From NCBI RefSeq assembly GCF_004348425.1, contig NZ_SMKK01000057.1, positions 1 through 43,427 of the forward strand: a stretch of DNA of 43,427 bases. The letters run 5' to 3'. The position numbers and the translations under genes were made by a program. Under the pieces are notes generated by a model, which ran no database searches, had not been told where the DNA came from, and saw nothing but the letters and a program-made list of their open reading frames with translations. The DNA is from Actinomadura sp. 7K507. GTDB taxonomy: Bacteria; Actinomycetota; Actinomycetes; Streptosporangiales; Streptosporangiaceae. This document shows positions 33,919 to 43,427 of the stretch, piece after piece; within the stretch, counting starts at the first letter, position 1; each line of letters starts with the position of its first letter.

Positions 33919-36891
33919 ATGGAGGGTCGTGCGGCCCGCGCCGCCGGGGCTCGGCCCGGCAACGCTCCGCTGGTCGGGCGTCGCGACGCGCTGCAGGAGA
34001 TCGACCGCGTGCTCGACGCGGCCGAGCGGGGCTACGGCTTCCTGGCGCTGGTCGGTGAACCGGGTGCGGGCAAGACGCGGCTGCTGAACGAGCTGGCGGA
34101 CGCCTCGACCGCGCGCAAGCTGCCGTTCGTGGCGGGGCGCGCGGCGGAGTTCGAGCAGGAGATGCCGTTCGGCGCCGTGGTCGACGCCCTGGACGACCGT
34201 CTCGAAGAGCACACGCTGAACCTCCCCCCGGCGGCGCTGCGCCTTCTCGGGTCGGTGTTCCCCGCGCTGTGCGACCTGACCGACCCGGCCCAGCTCACCG
34301 GCGGGGCCGCCGCCCCCGACTCGCAGGTGGCCCGGTACCAGCTGCACCGCACCGTCCGGCACCTGCTGGAGGACCTGGCCGAGCCGCACGGGCTGGTGCT
34401 GATCCTGGACGACCTGCACTGGGCCGACGACGCGACGATCGAGCTGATGGACCATCTGGTCCGGCATCCGCCGCGCGCCCGGGTGCTGGTGGCGGTCGCG
34501 TACCGCCCGGCGCAGGCGTCGCCGCGGCTGGCGGCGCTGGTGGACGCGGCCGGGCCGCAGGGCGCGCGGGTGACGGCCGATCCGCTCACCCTCAGCGAGG
34601 TGGCGGAGTTCCTCGGACCGGACGTGAGCCGGTCGCGGTGCGACGCGCTGTACAGGGCGAGCGGCGGCAACCCGTTCTACCTGGAGGCGCTGTCCAAGAT
34701 GGGCGACAGCGGCGGCCCCGCCGGACGTGACGGCACGGAGCGGCAGGGCTGGGAGAACGGTGTCGCCAGCCTGACCGAGGTGCCGCCGGCGGTGCGGGCC
34801 GCGCTGCAGGTGGAGCTGAGCGCGCTGCCGCCCGAGGCGCTGCTGATGGCGCGGGGCGCCGCCGTGGCCGCGGACGTGTTCGAGCCCGCGCTGGCCGCGG
34901 TGGCCGCGGAGATGGAGCAGGACGCGGCGCTGGCGGCGCTGGACGTGCTCACCGCGCACGACGTGGTGCGTCCCACGACGGGCGGCCGGTTCCGGTTCCG
35001 GCATCCGCTGGTGCGGCATGTCGCCTACGCCTCGACGGCGGCGGGCTGGCGGATCGCCGCGCATTCGCGGGTCGCGGCGCAGCTGGCCCGGCTCGGCGCG
35101 CCCGCGGCGGTCCGCGCCCATCACGTGGTGCGGTCCGCGCGGTTCGGCGACCTGGAGGCGATCGGGACGCTGGTGGAGGCCGCCCGCGTCGTCGCGTCGC
35201 AGGCGCCCGGCACGTCCGCGTACTGGCTGAAGGCGGCACTGGAGCTGATGCCGGACGGCGGCGACGCGAGCGGGGCGGACGGCCCCCGGCCCGACCGGAT
35301 CGAGCTGCTGGTCGAGCTGGCCCACGTGCAGGCCGTCAGCGGGCACGCCGAGGAGGGCCGGGAGACCGCCCGCACGCTGCTCGGGCTGCTGCCCGCCGGC
35401 GACACCGTCCGCCGCGCCAGGACCGTGCAGATGTGCGCGGTCATGGAGCGGCAGCTCGGCCGCATCCACGAGGCGCGCGCCATCGTGCTGGACGAGCTGC
35501 GCCGCACCACCGACCGGCAGACCCCCGAGGCCGTCCTGCTGCGGATCCGCCTGGTCGCCGACCGCATCCAGCGGGCCGACACGCGCGGGTCGCAGGCCGT
35601 CCTGGACACGATTCCCGACAGCGCCCCCGGATGGGGCCCCGGGCTGGTCGCGGCGGTCGCGTCGATGCGCCCGATCGTCTCCCACGTCCGGGGCGAGGCC
35701 GAGGAGGCGATCGCCTACGCGCAGAAGGCCGACGAGCTGTTCTCCGCCGCGTCCGACAACGACTTCACCGACGGCCTGGACTGCTTCGCCTGGCTGCTGT
35801 TCGCCGAGTCGTTCCTGGGCATGTACGACAGCGCGCTGCGGCACGCCGAGCGGCTCGTGTCGATCACGCGGACGACGGGCCAGACCTACATCCTGGGCTA
35901 CATGCTGGCCGGGCAGTCCCGGATCCTGGCCCAGCAGGGACGGATGGCGGAGGCCGCCGCGGCCGCCGACGAGGCCACCGCGGTCGGCCGCGAGCTGCGC
36001 TCGCAGGAGGTCCTGGCCTACGGGCTGATCCAGCAGTGCCTGACCGCGTCCTGGACGGGCGACCACGACCAGGCGCTGCGCTCCGGCGAGGAGGCGGTCG
36101 CCAACGACACCGGCTCGGGTGAGTGGTGGACGCACATGGCGCACGTCGCCCGCGCGCTCGCGATCATCAACGCGGGACGGCCGGACGAGGGCGCCGAGGC
36201 GCTGATCGCCGCGTGCGGCGACGGCACCCAGGGCCTGGACTTCGGCACGCTGGTCATGTGCGCGGAGACGCTCGCGTCCGTCAGCGCCGCGCAGCAGGAC
36301 GCCCCGGAAGACGCCGCCTACTGGGCCGGAATCGCCGGCGCGATCGCCGACCCGGCGCTGACCGGTGACGTCGGCCTGGCCCGGCTCGCCCGCGCGCACG
36401 CGGCCCGCGCCGCCGACCCGGCGGCCTCGGCGGCGCTCGCCGCGGAGGCGGCCGAGCTGCTCACCAAGGCGGGCCGCCGCCCCGAGGCGGGCCGCGCCGA
36501 ACTCGCCGCCGGGATCGCGCACGCCGCGGCCGGCGACCGCAACCGGGCCCGGGAGCGGGTGCGGGCGGCGGCGGAGATCTTCGACGCGTGCGGGATGCGG
36601 GGCCTGCACGCCCAGGCCGTCCGGGAGCAGCGCCGCCTCGGCGTCCGGGTCCCGGCCCCCGGCAGGTCCACGGCCCCGTCGCCGGGCGGTAAGGAGAAGC
36701 CGCCGTTCGGGCTGTCGCCGCGCGAGCACGAGATCGCCATGCTCGTCGCCGAGGGCTGCAGCAACCAGCAGATCGCCGAGCGGCTGTTCCTCAGCGTCCG
36801 GACGGTCGAGACCCACCTCTCCCGCGTCTTCGCCAAGATCGGCGTCTCCTCGCGGGTCGGAGTGGCGACCAAGATGAACCGCCCCGGGTGA
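33919..36891 (+). CDS. LuxR family regulator with N-terminal AAA ATPase (LAL type)
   Basis: 990 aa from ATG at 33919 (GGGG upstream); a TTG at 33907 would add four residues. N-terminal AAA/NACHT-like ATPase: PLVGRRDAL, Walker A VGEPGAGKT (about 43-51), Walker B LVLILDDLHWADD (about 157). The middle (about 430-900) is Ala/Leu-rich helical, likely TPR-type repeats. The C-terminal LuxR helix-turn-helix begins near 930 (LSPREHEIAMLVAEG; NQQIAERLFLSVRTVETHLS). LAL regulators are activators of sugar use or secondary metabolism and respond to unknown inducers. Neighbours suggest control of the alpha/beta hydrolase and GMC genes downstream rather than rhamnose genes, which is inference. Five 14-bp tandem repeats cross its stop codon. 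Confidence 0.9.
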   Translation: MEGRAARAAGARPGNAPLVGRRDALQEIDRVLDAAERGYGFLALVGEPGAGKTRLLNELADASTARKLPFVAGRAAEFEQEMPFGAVVDALDDRLEEHTLNLPPAALRLLGSVFPALCDLTDPAQLTGGAAAPDSQVARYQLHRTVRHLLEDLAEPHGLVLILDDLHWADDATIELMDHLVRHPPRARVLVAVAYRPAQASPRLAALVDAAGPQGARVTADPLTLSEVAEFLGPDVSRSRCDALYRASGGNPFYLEALSKMGDSGGPAGRDGTERQGWENGVASLTEVPPAVRAALQVELSALPPEALLMARGAAVAADVFEPALAAVAAEMEQDAALAALDVLTAHDVVRPTTGGRFRFRHPLVRHVAYASTAAGWRIAAHSRVAAQLARLGAPAAVRAHHVVRSARFGDLEAIGTLVEAARVVASQAPGTSAYWLKAALELMPDGGDASGADGPRPDRIELLVELAHVQAVSGHAEEGRETARTLLGLLPAGDTVRRARTVQMCAVMERQLGRIHEARAIVLDELRRTTDRQTPEAVLLRIRLVADRIQRADTRGSQAVLDTIPDSAPGWGPGLVAAVASMRPIVSHVRGEAEEAIAYAQKADELFSAASDNDFTDGLDCFAWLLFAESFLGMYDSALRHAERLVSITRTTGQTYILGYMLAGQSRILAQQGRMAEAAAAADEATAVGRELRSQEVLAYGLIQQCLTASWTGDHDQALRSGEEAVANDTGSGEWWTHMAHVARALAIINAGRPDEGAEALIAACGDGTQGLDFGTLVMCAETLASVSAAQQDAPEDAAYWAGIAGAIADPALTGDVGLARLARAHAARAADPAASAALAAEAAELLTKAGRRPEAGRAELAAGIAHAAAGDRNRARERVRAAAEIFDACGMRGLHAQAVREQRRLGVRVPAPGRSTAPSPGGKEKPPFGLSPREHEIAMLVAEGCSNQQIAERLFLSVRTVETHLSRVFAKIGVSSRVGVATKMNRPG

Positions 36892-36943
36892 GCCACCCGG
36901 CGTGAACCACCCAGCGTGAACCGCCCAAAATGAACCACTGGGC
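36874..36943 (+). repeat. Five tandem 14-bp repeats across the end of the LuxR-type gene
   Basis: Units start at 36874, 36888, 36902, 36916 and 36930. The consensus is RTGAACCRCCCRGC, with the first two-thirds of the unit best conserved. Unit 1 encodes the last residues (MNRPG) and unit 2 opens at the stop codon. Since 14 is not a multiple of three, any reading frame entering the array meets TGA quickly. Confidence 0.7.
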
Positions 36944-36963
36944 CTGATTCCGACTCTCAGTTC

Positions 36964-36980
36964 ACGTAGGTCCCGTACGT
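36964..36980. promoter_or_regulatory. Inverted repeat upstream of the alpha/beta hydrolase gene
   Basis: ACGTA and TACGT flank 7 bp; a related string CACGTAAGTACGGG follows at 36999-37012. They lie about 70-115 nt before the hydrolase start, and no gene is visible in 36944-37080. A regulator site, perhaps for the LuxR-type protein next door, is possible. Confidence 0.25.
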
Positions 36981-37080
36981 TCGGGCCACCCCCTGGCACA
37001 CGTAAGTACGGGTTCTCCACGATGCCGCGCCTATGTGCGTGTTTGGCAAGGTTATGACGTCAGAAGCCGGAGGGATGGAC

Positions 37081-38175
37081 ATGGACGAGCAGCGGATCGC
37101 GCGCTTCACCAGCGCGGGCGTCGCCGACGCCGAGGTGTCCGAGCACCCCTTCGCCACCGAGGACGGGCTGGGGCTGAACCTGACCCGGTTCCGCCGCGGC
37201 GACTGCGACGACGTGGTCCTGCTCGTGCACGGTCTGACGACGTCCAGCGACATGTACATCATGCCGGAGCACACCAACCTGGTGAACTTCTTGCACGACG
37301 CCGGGTTCGGGGACGTGTGGGCGCTGGACTTCCGGATGAGCGGACGTTTCCCCTACAACGCCGAGACCCACCGCCACACCCTCGACGACATCGCGCTCTA
37401 CGACCACCCGGCCGCGCTGGCCGAGCTGCGCCGCCACATCGGGGACCGGCGGGTGCACGTGGTCACGCACTGCCTGGGCTCGGTGTCGTTCTCGATGGCC
37501 CTGTTCGCCGGTACGGTCACCGGCATCACCAGCCTGACCTGCAACAGCGTCTCGCTGACCCCGCGGACGCCGGCCTGGTCGAAGATCAAGCTGGGGTACG
37601 GGCCGGCGCTGATGGAGTACGTCCTCGGACCGAGCCAGCTCGACCCGCGCTACGGCAAGGCCCCCGTGCTGACCCGCGGCTGGATGCTCGCCAAGGCGGT
37701 CGCACCGTTCCACCGCGACTGCGACGAGCCCGCGTGCCACATGCTCGGATTCATGTGGGGCGGCGGGAAGCCGATCTACACGCACGAGAAGATGTCGCCG
37801 GTCACGCACGCCCGGCTGCCCGACCTGTTCGGGGCGTGCAACGTCCACTACTACCGGCACATGCACACGATGGTGAAGGCCGGCCGGGCCGTGAAGTACG
37901 ACCGGCGCCGCCGGGCCCACGCGGACCTGCCGGACGACTACCTCACCGGCGCCGCGGAGGTCACCACGCCGATCCTGTTCCTCACCGGAGACCGCAACCA
38001 CGTGTTCACCGACTCCAACATCGCCTGCCACCGGCTGCTCGAATCGGTCACGCCCGGCCTGCACGAACTGGCGATCCTGCCCGGCTACGGCCACCAGGAC
38101 CCGTTCATGGGCGCGAACGTCGACGCCGAGGTGTTCCCCCAGGTCCTCGACTTCTTGAAGCGGAAGGCGGGCTGA
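37081..38175 (+). CDS. Alpha/beta hydrolase with Cys nucleophile
   Basis: 364 aa; ATG at 37081 is preferred since GGAGG lies 7 nt before it (ATGs at 37075, 37054 and 37033 are less well placed). Oxyanion motif LVHGLTTSSDMYI near residue 57. The nucleophile elbow reads THCLGS, putting Cys131 where most relatives have Ser. Asp304 (LTGDRNHVF) and His338 (PGYGHQDPFMG) complete the triad. The family includes esterases and thioester or dienelactone hydrolases. It ends 2 nt before a GMC oxidoreductase start; in some bacteria I recall the same two domains as one fused protein, so they very likely act together, possibly on sterol- or steroid-like esters. Confidence 0.8.
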   Translation: MDEQRIARFTSAGVADAEVSEHPFATEDGLGLNLTRFRRGDCDDVVLLVHGLTTSSDMYIMPEHTNLVNFLHDAGFGDVWALDFRMSGRFPYNAETHRHTLDDIALYDHPAALAELRRHIGDRRVHVVTHCLGSVSFSMALFAGTVTGITSLTCNSVSLTPRTPAWSKIKLGYGPALMEYVLGPSQLDPRYGKAPVLTRGWMLAKAVAPFHRDCDEPACHMLGFMWGGGKPIYTHEKMSPVTHARLPDLFGACNVHYYRHMHTMVKAGRAVKYDRRRRAHADLPDDYLTGAAEVTTPILFLTGDRNHVFTDSNIACHRLLESVTPGLHELAILPGYGHQDPFMGANVDAEVFPQVLDFLKRKAG

Positions 38176-38177
38176 CC

Positions 38178-40625
<2,448 letters not shown>

Positions 40626-40655
40626 GCGGTCAGGGCCACCAGGGGGGCCAAGTTC

Positions 40656-40694
40656 GTGCAGGCCGAGGGAACTGCGGGGTGCTCTCGGCCTGCA
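40656..40694. terminator. Bidirectional terminator between convergent genes
   Basis: A perfect 12-bp stem, GTGCAGGCCGAG with CTCGGCCTGCAC, closes a 15-nt loop (40668-40682) and is followed by CTTTTC on the plus strand. It lies 30 nt after the GMC stop and 47 nt after the convergent SRPBCC stop, so it can serve both. Confidence 0.75.
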
Positions 40695-40741
40695 CCTTTT
40701 CGCCGGAGGTCGCGCGGGGGGTCGCGCGGCCTCCGGTCGGC

Positions 40742-41200
40742 TCAGATGTCGCCGGCCTGGCGGGCGGGGCAGTCCGCGGGGCACTTCTCGGTGTGCGCGG
40801 GGAGCCACCGGGTGAAGGACGACAGCATCCGCCGGAACATCAGGCGCAGCAGCGGGCCGGTGCCGGGGATCAGCGGCTCGAGTTCCGCCTCCCAGCGGAT
40901 GGACGTGCCGGAGTCGCGGGCCTCCAGGTACACGTCGGAGCGGTAGCGGCGGACCGGGAGCCCCGACAGCGCCTTGTAGGCGAAATGCGTGTACGGCTCG
41001 TAGGCGACGGTCTGCTCGCTGGCGGGCCAGATCTTCTTGACCGTCCCGACGCCGTAGGTGGTCGTGTCGCCCTTGCGGGCCTGCTTGGCGGGTATGGGGA
41101 ACTTGCCCCACGCGCCCCACGCCTCGGGAACGGCGAGATGCCGGAACAGTTCCTCGGGCGTGGCGGTCGACGTGGCGGCAAGCTTGATCTCGTACGGCAT
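40742..41200 (-). CDS. SRPBCC (START-like) domain protein
   Basis: 152 aa, ATG at 41200 with GGGGAGAGG upstream. Helix-grip fold features of the polyketide cyclase/SRPBCC type: an opening strand IKLAATSTATPEELFRHLAV, W-rich loop (EAWGAWGKFPIPA), GVGTVKKIWP, and the long C-terminal helix LLRLMFRRMLSSFTRWL. Such proteins bind hydrophobic ligands in a cavity; no enzymatic residues stand out. The final 15 residues contain a CPADCPARQ tail with two Cys. It follows the metallohydrolase gene by 60 nt and may be co-transcribed. Confidence 0.82.
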   Translation of the reverse strand: MPYEIKLAATSTATPEELFRHLAVPEAWGAWGKFPIPAKQARKGDTTTYGVGTVKKIWPASEQTVAYEPYTHFAYKALSGLPVRRYRSDVYLEARDSGTSIRWEAELEPLIPGTGPLLRLMFRRMLSSFTRWLPAHTEKCPADCPARQAGDI

Positions 41201-41260
41201 GGCCTCTCCCCGGAGTGATTACCGAACGCTATTCAGTGGGGCGCCGCCGGCACAAGGCCG

Positions 41261-43291
41261 TCAGGCGCCGGCGAGGCGTGCGCCGTAGACGGCGCGTGCC
41301 GCGTCCAGCAGGTCGAGGTGGGCGGCGAGCTGGTCCGGGTTCTGGATGCGGGCGGCGCGGCGCAGCAGGTCCTCCAGGCCGTCGAGGTACCTCAGGCACC
41401 AGCGCAGGTCGGCTTCGCGCGCGACGTGGCGCCCGTCCACGTGCAGGTGGACGGGGCTGGTGTGCGCGAAGGCGCCGGAGTAGTGCATGGAACGCTCGTG
41501 CCGCGGGCCGATGGCGACGGCGGCGACGTAGGTCGGGCCGGCGGCGGTGAACTCGGCGGTGACCTCCCCCGGCGGGCCTTCGGCGAAGACGCCGTCGGCG
41601 GTGCGGAGTTCGATGCGGAGCACTTCGGGCCCGGCCGTCCGCGCGGTGACGGTGACACGTTCGCCTGGGGCGACGTCAAGGACGTCTCCTGGGCCGCGAC
41701 CGTTCACGTCCAGTTCCAGCCAAGGGCCGGTGGTGGCGAACGTGCGCCCCCGCCGGATCGCGTCGGCGAACGACGCGGCGGTGAGCGGGCCGTCCACCCT
41801 GGCGTAGACGCGTTCCCATCCGGGCGGGCTGGACTGGCTGCCGCGCCGCTGGAACGACAGCATCGTGTCCGTCCCGGCGGTGACGGCCAGGGTGTTGCCC
41901 GCGCCGAGCAGCCGCCGGTAGACGATCGCGGTCGCCTGGACGGAGGAGTGGTTGAGGACGTCGAGGGAGTCGACGAGTCCGAGCGCGGCGTCGGCGACGA
42001 TCTCGCGGGACGAGCAGTTGCGGCCGCCCGCGAGCGCCGCGGCCGGCGGGTCGTCCTCGTTCAGCGGGAGGTGGAACGGGTGGCTGTATCCGAGGACGGC
42101 GCCGAGGTCGCACAGCTCGCGGCAGGCCACACCGTTCGGCGGCCAGTCGGCGGTGCCGAGGAACCCGGTGTGGAACCGTCCGGGCGGCGCGGTGACGCCG
42201 AACGCGTACAGGTGGCCGAGCAGGTCGTTGCGGTATTCGACGCCGAGGCGGGCGATGTGGGCGGCGTCCGACCACGGCATGTCGCGTCCGGCCCAGTGCT
42301 CCAGGGCCTCGCGGTCGTAGACGCGCTGCGAGGCGACGTTGCCCGCGACGAGGTTGAGGACGTGCAGATCCTCCCCGTGCTGGACGGCCGCGGCCTGCGC
42401 GGGCGTGCCGACGGTGTCACCGGCCCAGTTCATGTGGACGTGCATGTCTCCGCCGTACCAGCCCCTTGCGGCGGCGTCGTAGATGCGCCGCGGGGACAGT
42501 TCGACTAGCGTTTCCACGCCGACGCCCGGGGCGACTTCGGTGTCGACGGCGTCGTACTCCATCCCTCTGGTCACGCGCACGGTGAGCGGCTCGGCGGGCA
42601 CGTCGAGGACGATGTCGTCGCCGTGGAAGTAGGGGACGCGGTGCGCGTCGATCCGGTGCGGTGCGCCCGCGGGATACCAGCCCTGCCCGTCGGCGCCGAC
42701 GACCGTCCAGCGGCAGGGGAACCCGGCGCGCAGGCGGAGCCGGCCGGCGAGGGCCTGCCGGGTGAGCGGCCCGAGGGAGACGCGGATCCCGTCGACGGCG
42801 ACCTGGCTCTGCGACGTCACCGGGATGAGGCGCGCCCCGCGCGCGGGGACGTCGTGTGCGGCGCCGTCCACGCGCACGGTCACCGGCGCGTCCCGCGAGG
42901 AGTCGACGAGGAGGGTGGTGCGGACGGGCTCACCGTCCAGCACCGCCCGCGGGAGGGCCTCCAGCGACGCGTCCTCCGGCGTGACGCGCAGCGCGGGAAG
43001 GTTGTCCAGGACCTCGCCGCCGAGCGCGTCCCGCACGACCTCGTGCGGGTCGAGCTCCAGGACGCGGGCGTCGATCTCCTCCTCGGACGCGCCGGGGTGC
43101 TCGTCGAGGACCTTGCGCAGGCAGGTGATCCAGTAGTCGTGCTCGTCCATCAGGTAGGCGCTGGTGGCCATCTGCCGGACGTAGCCGATCGGGTCCTCAC
43201 CCCACGTGGGGCCGTACTCGTCCAGCAGTTCCCGGTACTCCCGCAGGGCTTGCGCCACCGTGGGCGGCTCCAGCGCGTCGGCGTCGCACAT
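41261..43291 (-). CDS. CehA/McbA-type PHP-fold metallohydrolase
   Basis: 676 aa, ATG at 43291 with GGGAGAG upstream (a GTG at 43330 would add 13 residues). The C-terminal half is a PHP-like metallohydrolase: GGDMHVHMNWAGD (about 282), GYSHPFHLP (about 404) and AGTDTML (about 476) carry the His/Asp metal ligands. The family includes CehA and McbA, carbamate-hydrolysing enzymes, but most members have unknown substrates. The first about 270 residues include an unidentified helical part (LREYRELLDEYG; YVRQMATSAYLMDEHDYWITC) and a beta-rich part. No signal peptide. The residue pattern suggests an active enzyme; the substrate is unknown. Confidence 0.8.
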   Translation of the reverse strand: MCDADALEPPTVAQALREYRELLDEYGPTWGEDPIGYVRQMATSAYLMDEHDYWITCLRKVLDEHPGASEEEIDARVLELDPHEVVRDALGGEVLDNLPALRVTPEDASLEALPRAVLDGEPVRTTLLVDSSRDAPVTVRVDGAAHDVPARGARLIPVTSQSQVAVDGIRVSLGPLTRQALAGRLRLRAGFPCRWTVVGADGQGWYPAGAPHRIDAHRVPYFHGDDIVLDVPAEPLTVRVTRGMEYDAVDTEVAPGVGVETLVELSPRRIYDAAARGWYGGDMHVHMNWAGDTVGTPAQAAAVQHGEDLHVLNLVAGNVASQRVYDREALEHWAGRDMPWSDAAHIARLGVEYRNDLLGHLYAFGVTAPPGRFHTGFLGTADWPPNGVACRELCDLGAVLGYSHPFHLPLNEDDPPAAALAGGRNCSSREIVADAALGLVDSLDVLNHSSVQATAIVYRRLLGAGNTLAVTAGTDTMLSFQRRGSQSSPPGWERVYARVDGPLTAASFADAIRRGRTFATTGPWLELDVNGRGPGDVLDVAPGERVTVTARTAGPEVLRIELRTADGVFAEGPPGEVTAEFTAAGPTYVAAVAIGPRHERSMHYSGAFAHTSPVHLHVDGRHVAREADLRWCLRYLDGLEDLLRRAARIQNPDQLAAHLDLLDAARAVYGARLAGA

Positions 43292-43397
43292 CGTCTCTCC
43301 CGCTGATCGGCGGCGCCGCCAGAGTGACACGTAACCCGGCGGGCGCCCAGCGCCGGCCGTCGCGGCCCCGGCTCCGGGTGTTGGAACGTCCGCCCCG

Positions 43398-43426
43398 GTA
43401 TAAGGATCCTTCGCCTTGGTACCGAA
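43398..43426 (-). promoter_or_regulatory. Possible promoter of the metallohydrolase gene
   Basis: On the minus strand, TTCGGT (43421-43426), a 17-bp spacer and TTATAC (43398-43403) lie about 100 nt before the ATG. The -10 is good and the -35 poor. Nothing else is seen at 43331-43427. Confidence 0.3.
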
Positions 43427-43427
43427 G

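Noticed and set aside
33720..34058. 112-aa frame upstream of and overlapping the LuxR-type gene
   Set aside because: No ribosome binding site, no family character, second half is the LuxR gene in another frame; first half contains tandem control-like repeats.

Overview
The window (43,427 bp, very GC-rich, strong G/C at third codon positions, GTG/TTG starts, many ATGA/GTGA gene overlaps) looks like the chromosome of a filamentous actinomycete. The gene types (Tat-exported glycosidases, LuxR-type large ATPase regulators, PD40-tailed membrane protein) fit Actinomadura/Streptosporangiales-like bacteria, but genus is only an inference.

Layout. 1-5.0 kb holds ordinary genes: the 3' part of a membrane-anchored PD40 propeller protein (cut by the window edge), a Cys-rich exported protein, a Ppx/GppA phosphatase, a ribokinase with a LacI-type operator on its promoter, a thioredoxin-like stub and a MarR regulator. 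At 5.04-5.11 kb lies a relic of an IS200/IS605 transposase.

5.1-33.6 kb is an L-rhamnoside utilisation locus. Four large secreted GH78 alpha-L-rhamnosidases (two Tat, two Sec) release L-rhamnose outside the cell. A RbsA/C-type ABC importer (rhaT, rhaP, rhaQ, rhaS) takes it up; RhaM and RhaI mutarotate and isomerise it; RhaB phosphorylates rhamnulose; a fused aldolase/dehydrogenase (RhaEW type) cleaves rhamnulose-1-phosphate to DHAP and lactaldehyde and oxidises the latter to L-lactate; LutABC oxidises lactate to pyruvate. A LacI-family regulator is transcribed away from the importer operon, and the 310-bp divergent control region carries operator-like sites. A fucose/arabinose-isomerase-fold protein of unknown role is embedded in the operon. 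The minus-strand operon appears to run from 28.0 kb to a strong terminator at 11.6 kb, followed by two more GH78 genes. The plus-strand operon is lacI-lutA-lutB-lutC-rhaB.

33.6-43.4 kb holds a LAL-type LuxR regulator, an alpha/beta hydrolase with a Cys nucleophile paired with a GMC (cholesterol-oxidase-like) oxidoreductase, a bidirectional terminator, a SRPBCC protein and a CehA/McbA-type PHP metallohydrolase.

The most unusual structures are small: a palindromic repeat present twice (one copy inside the ribokinase gene, one splitting the lutC-rhaB junction with a 13-bp duplication that includes the start codon), five 14-bp tandem repeats across the stop codon of the LuxR gene, and an AT-rich operator-like patch inside the Walker A region of rhaT.
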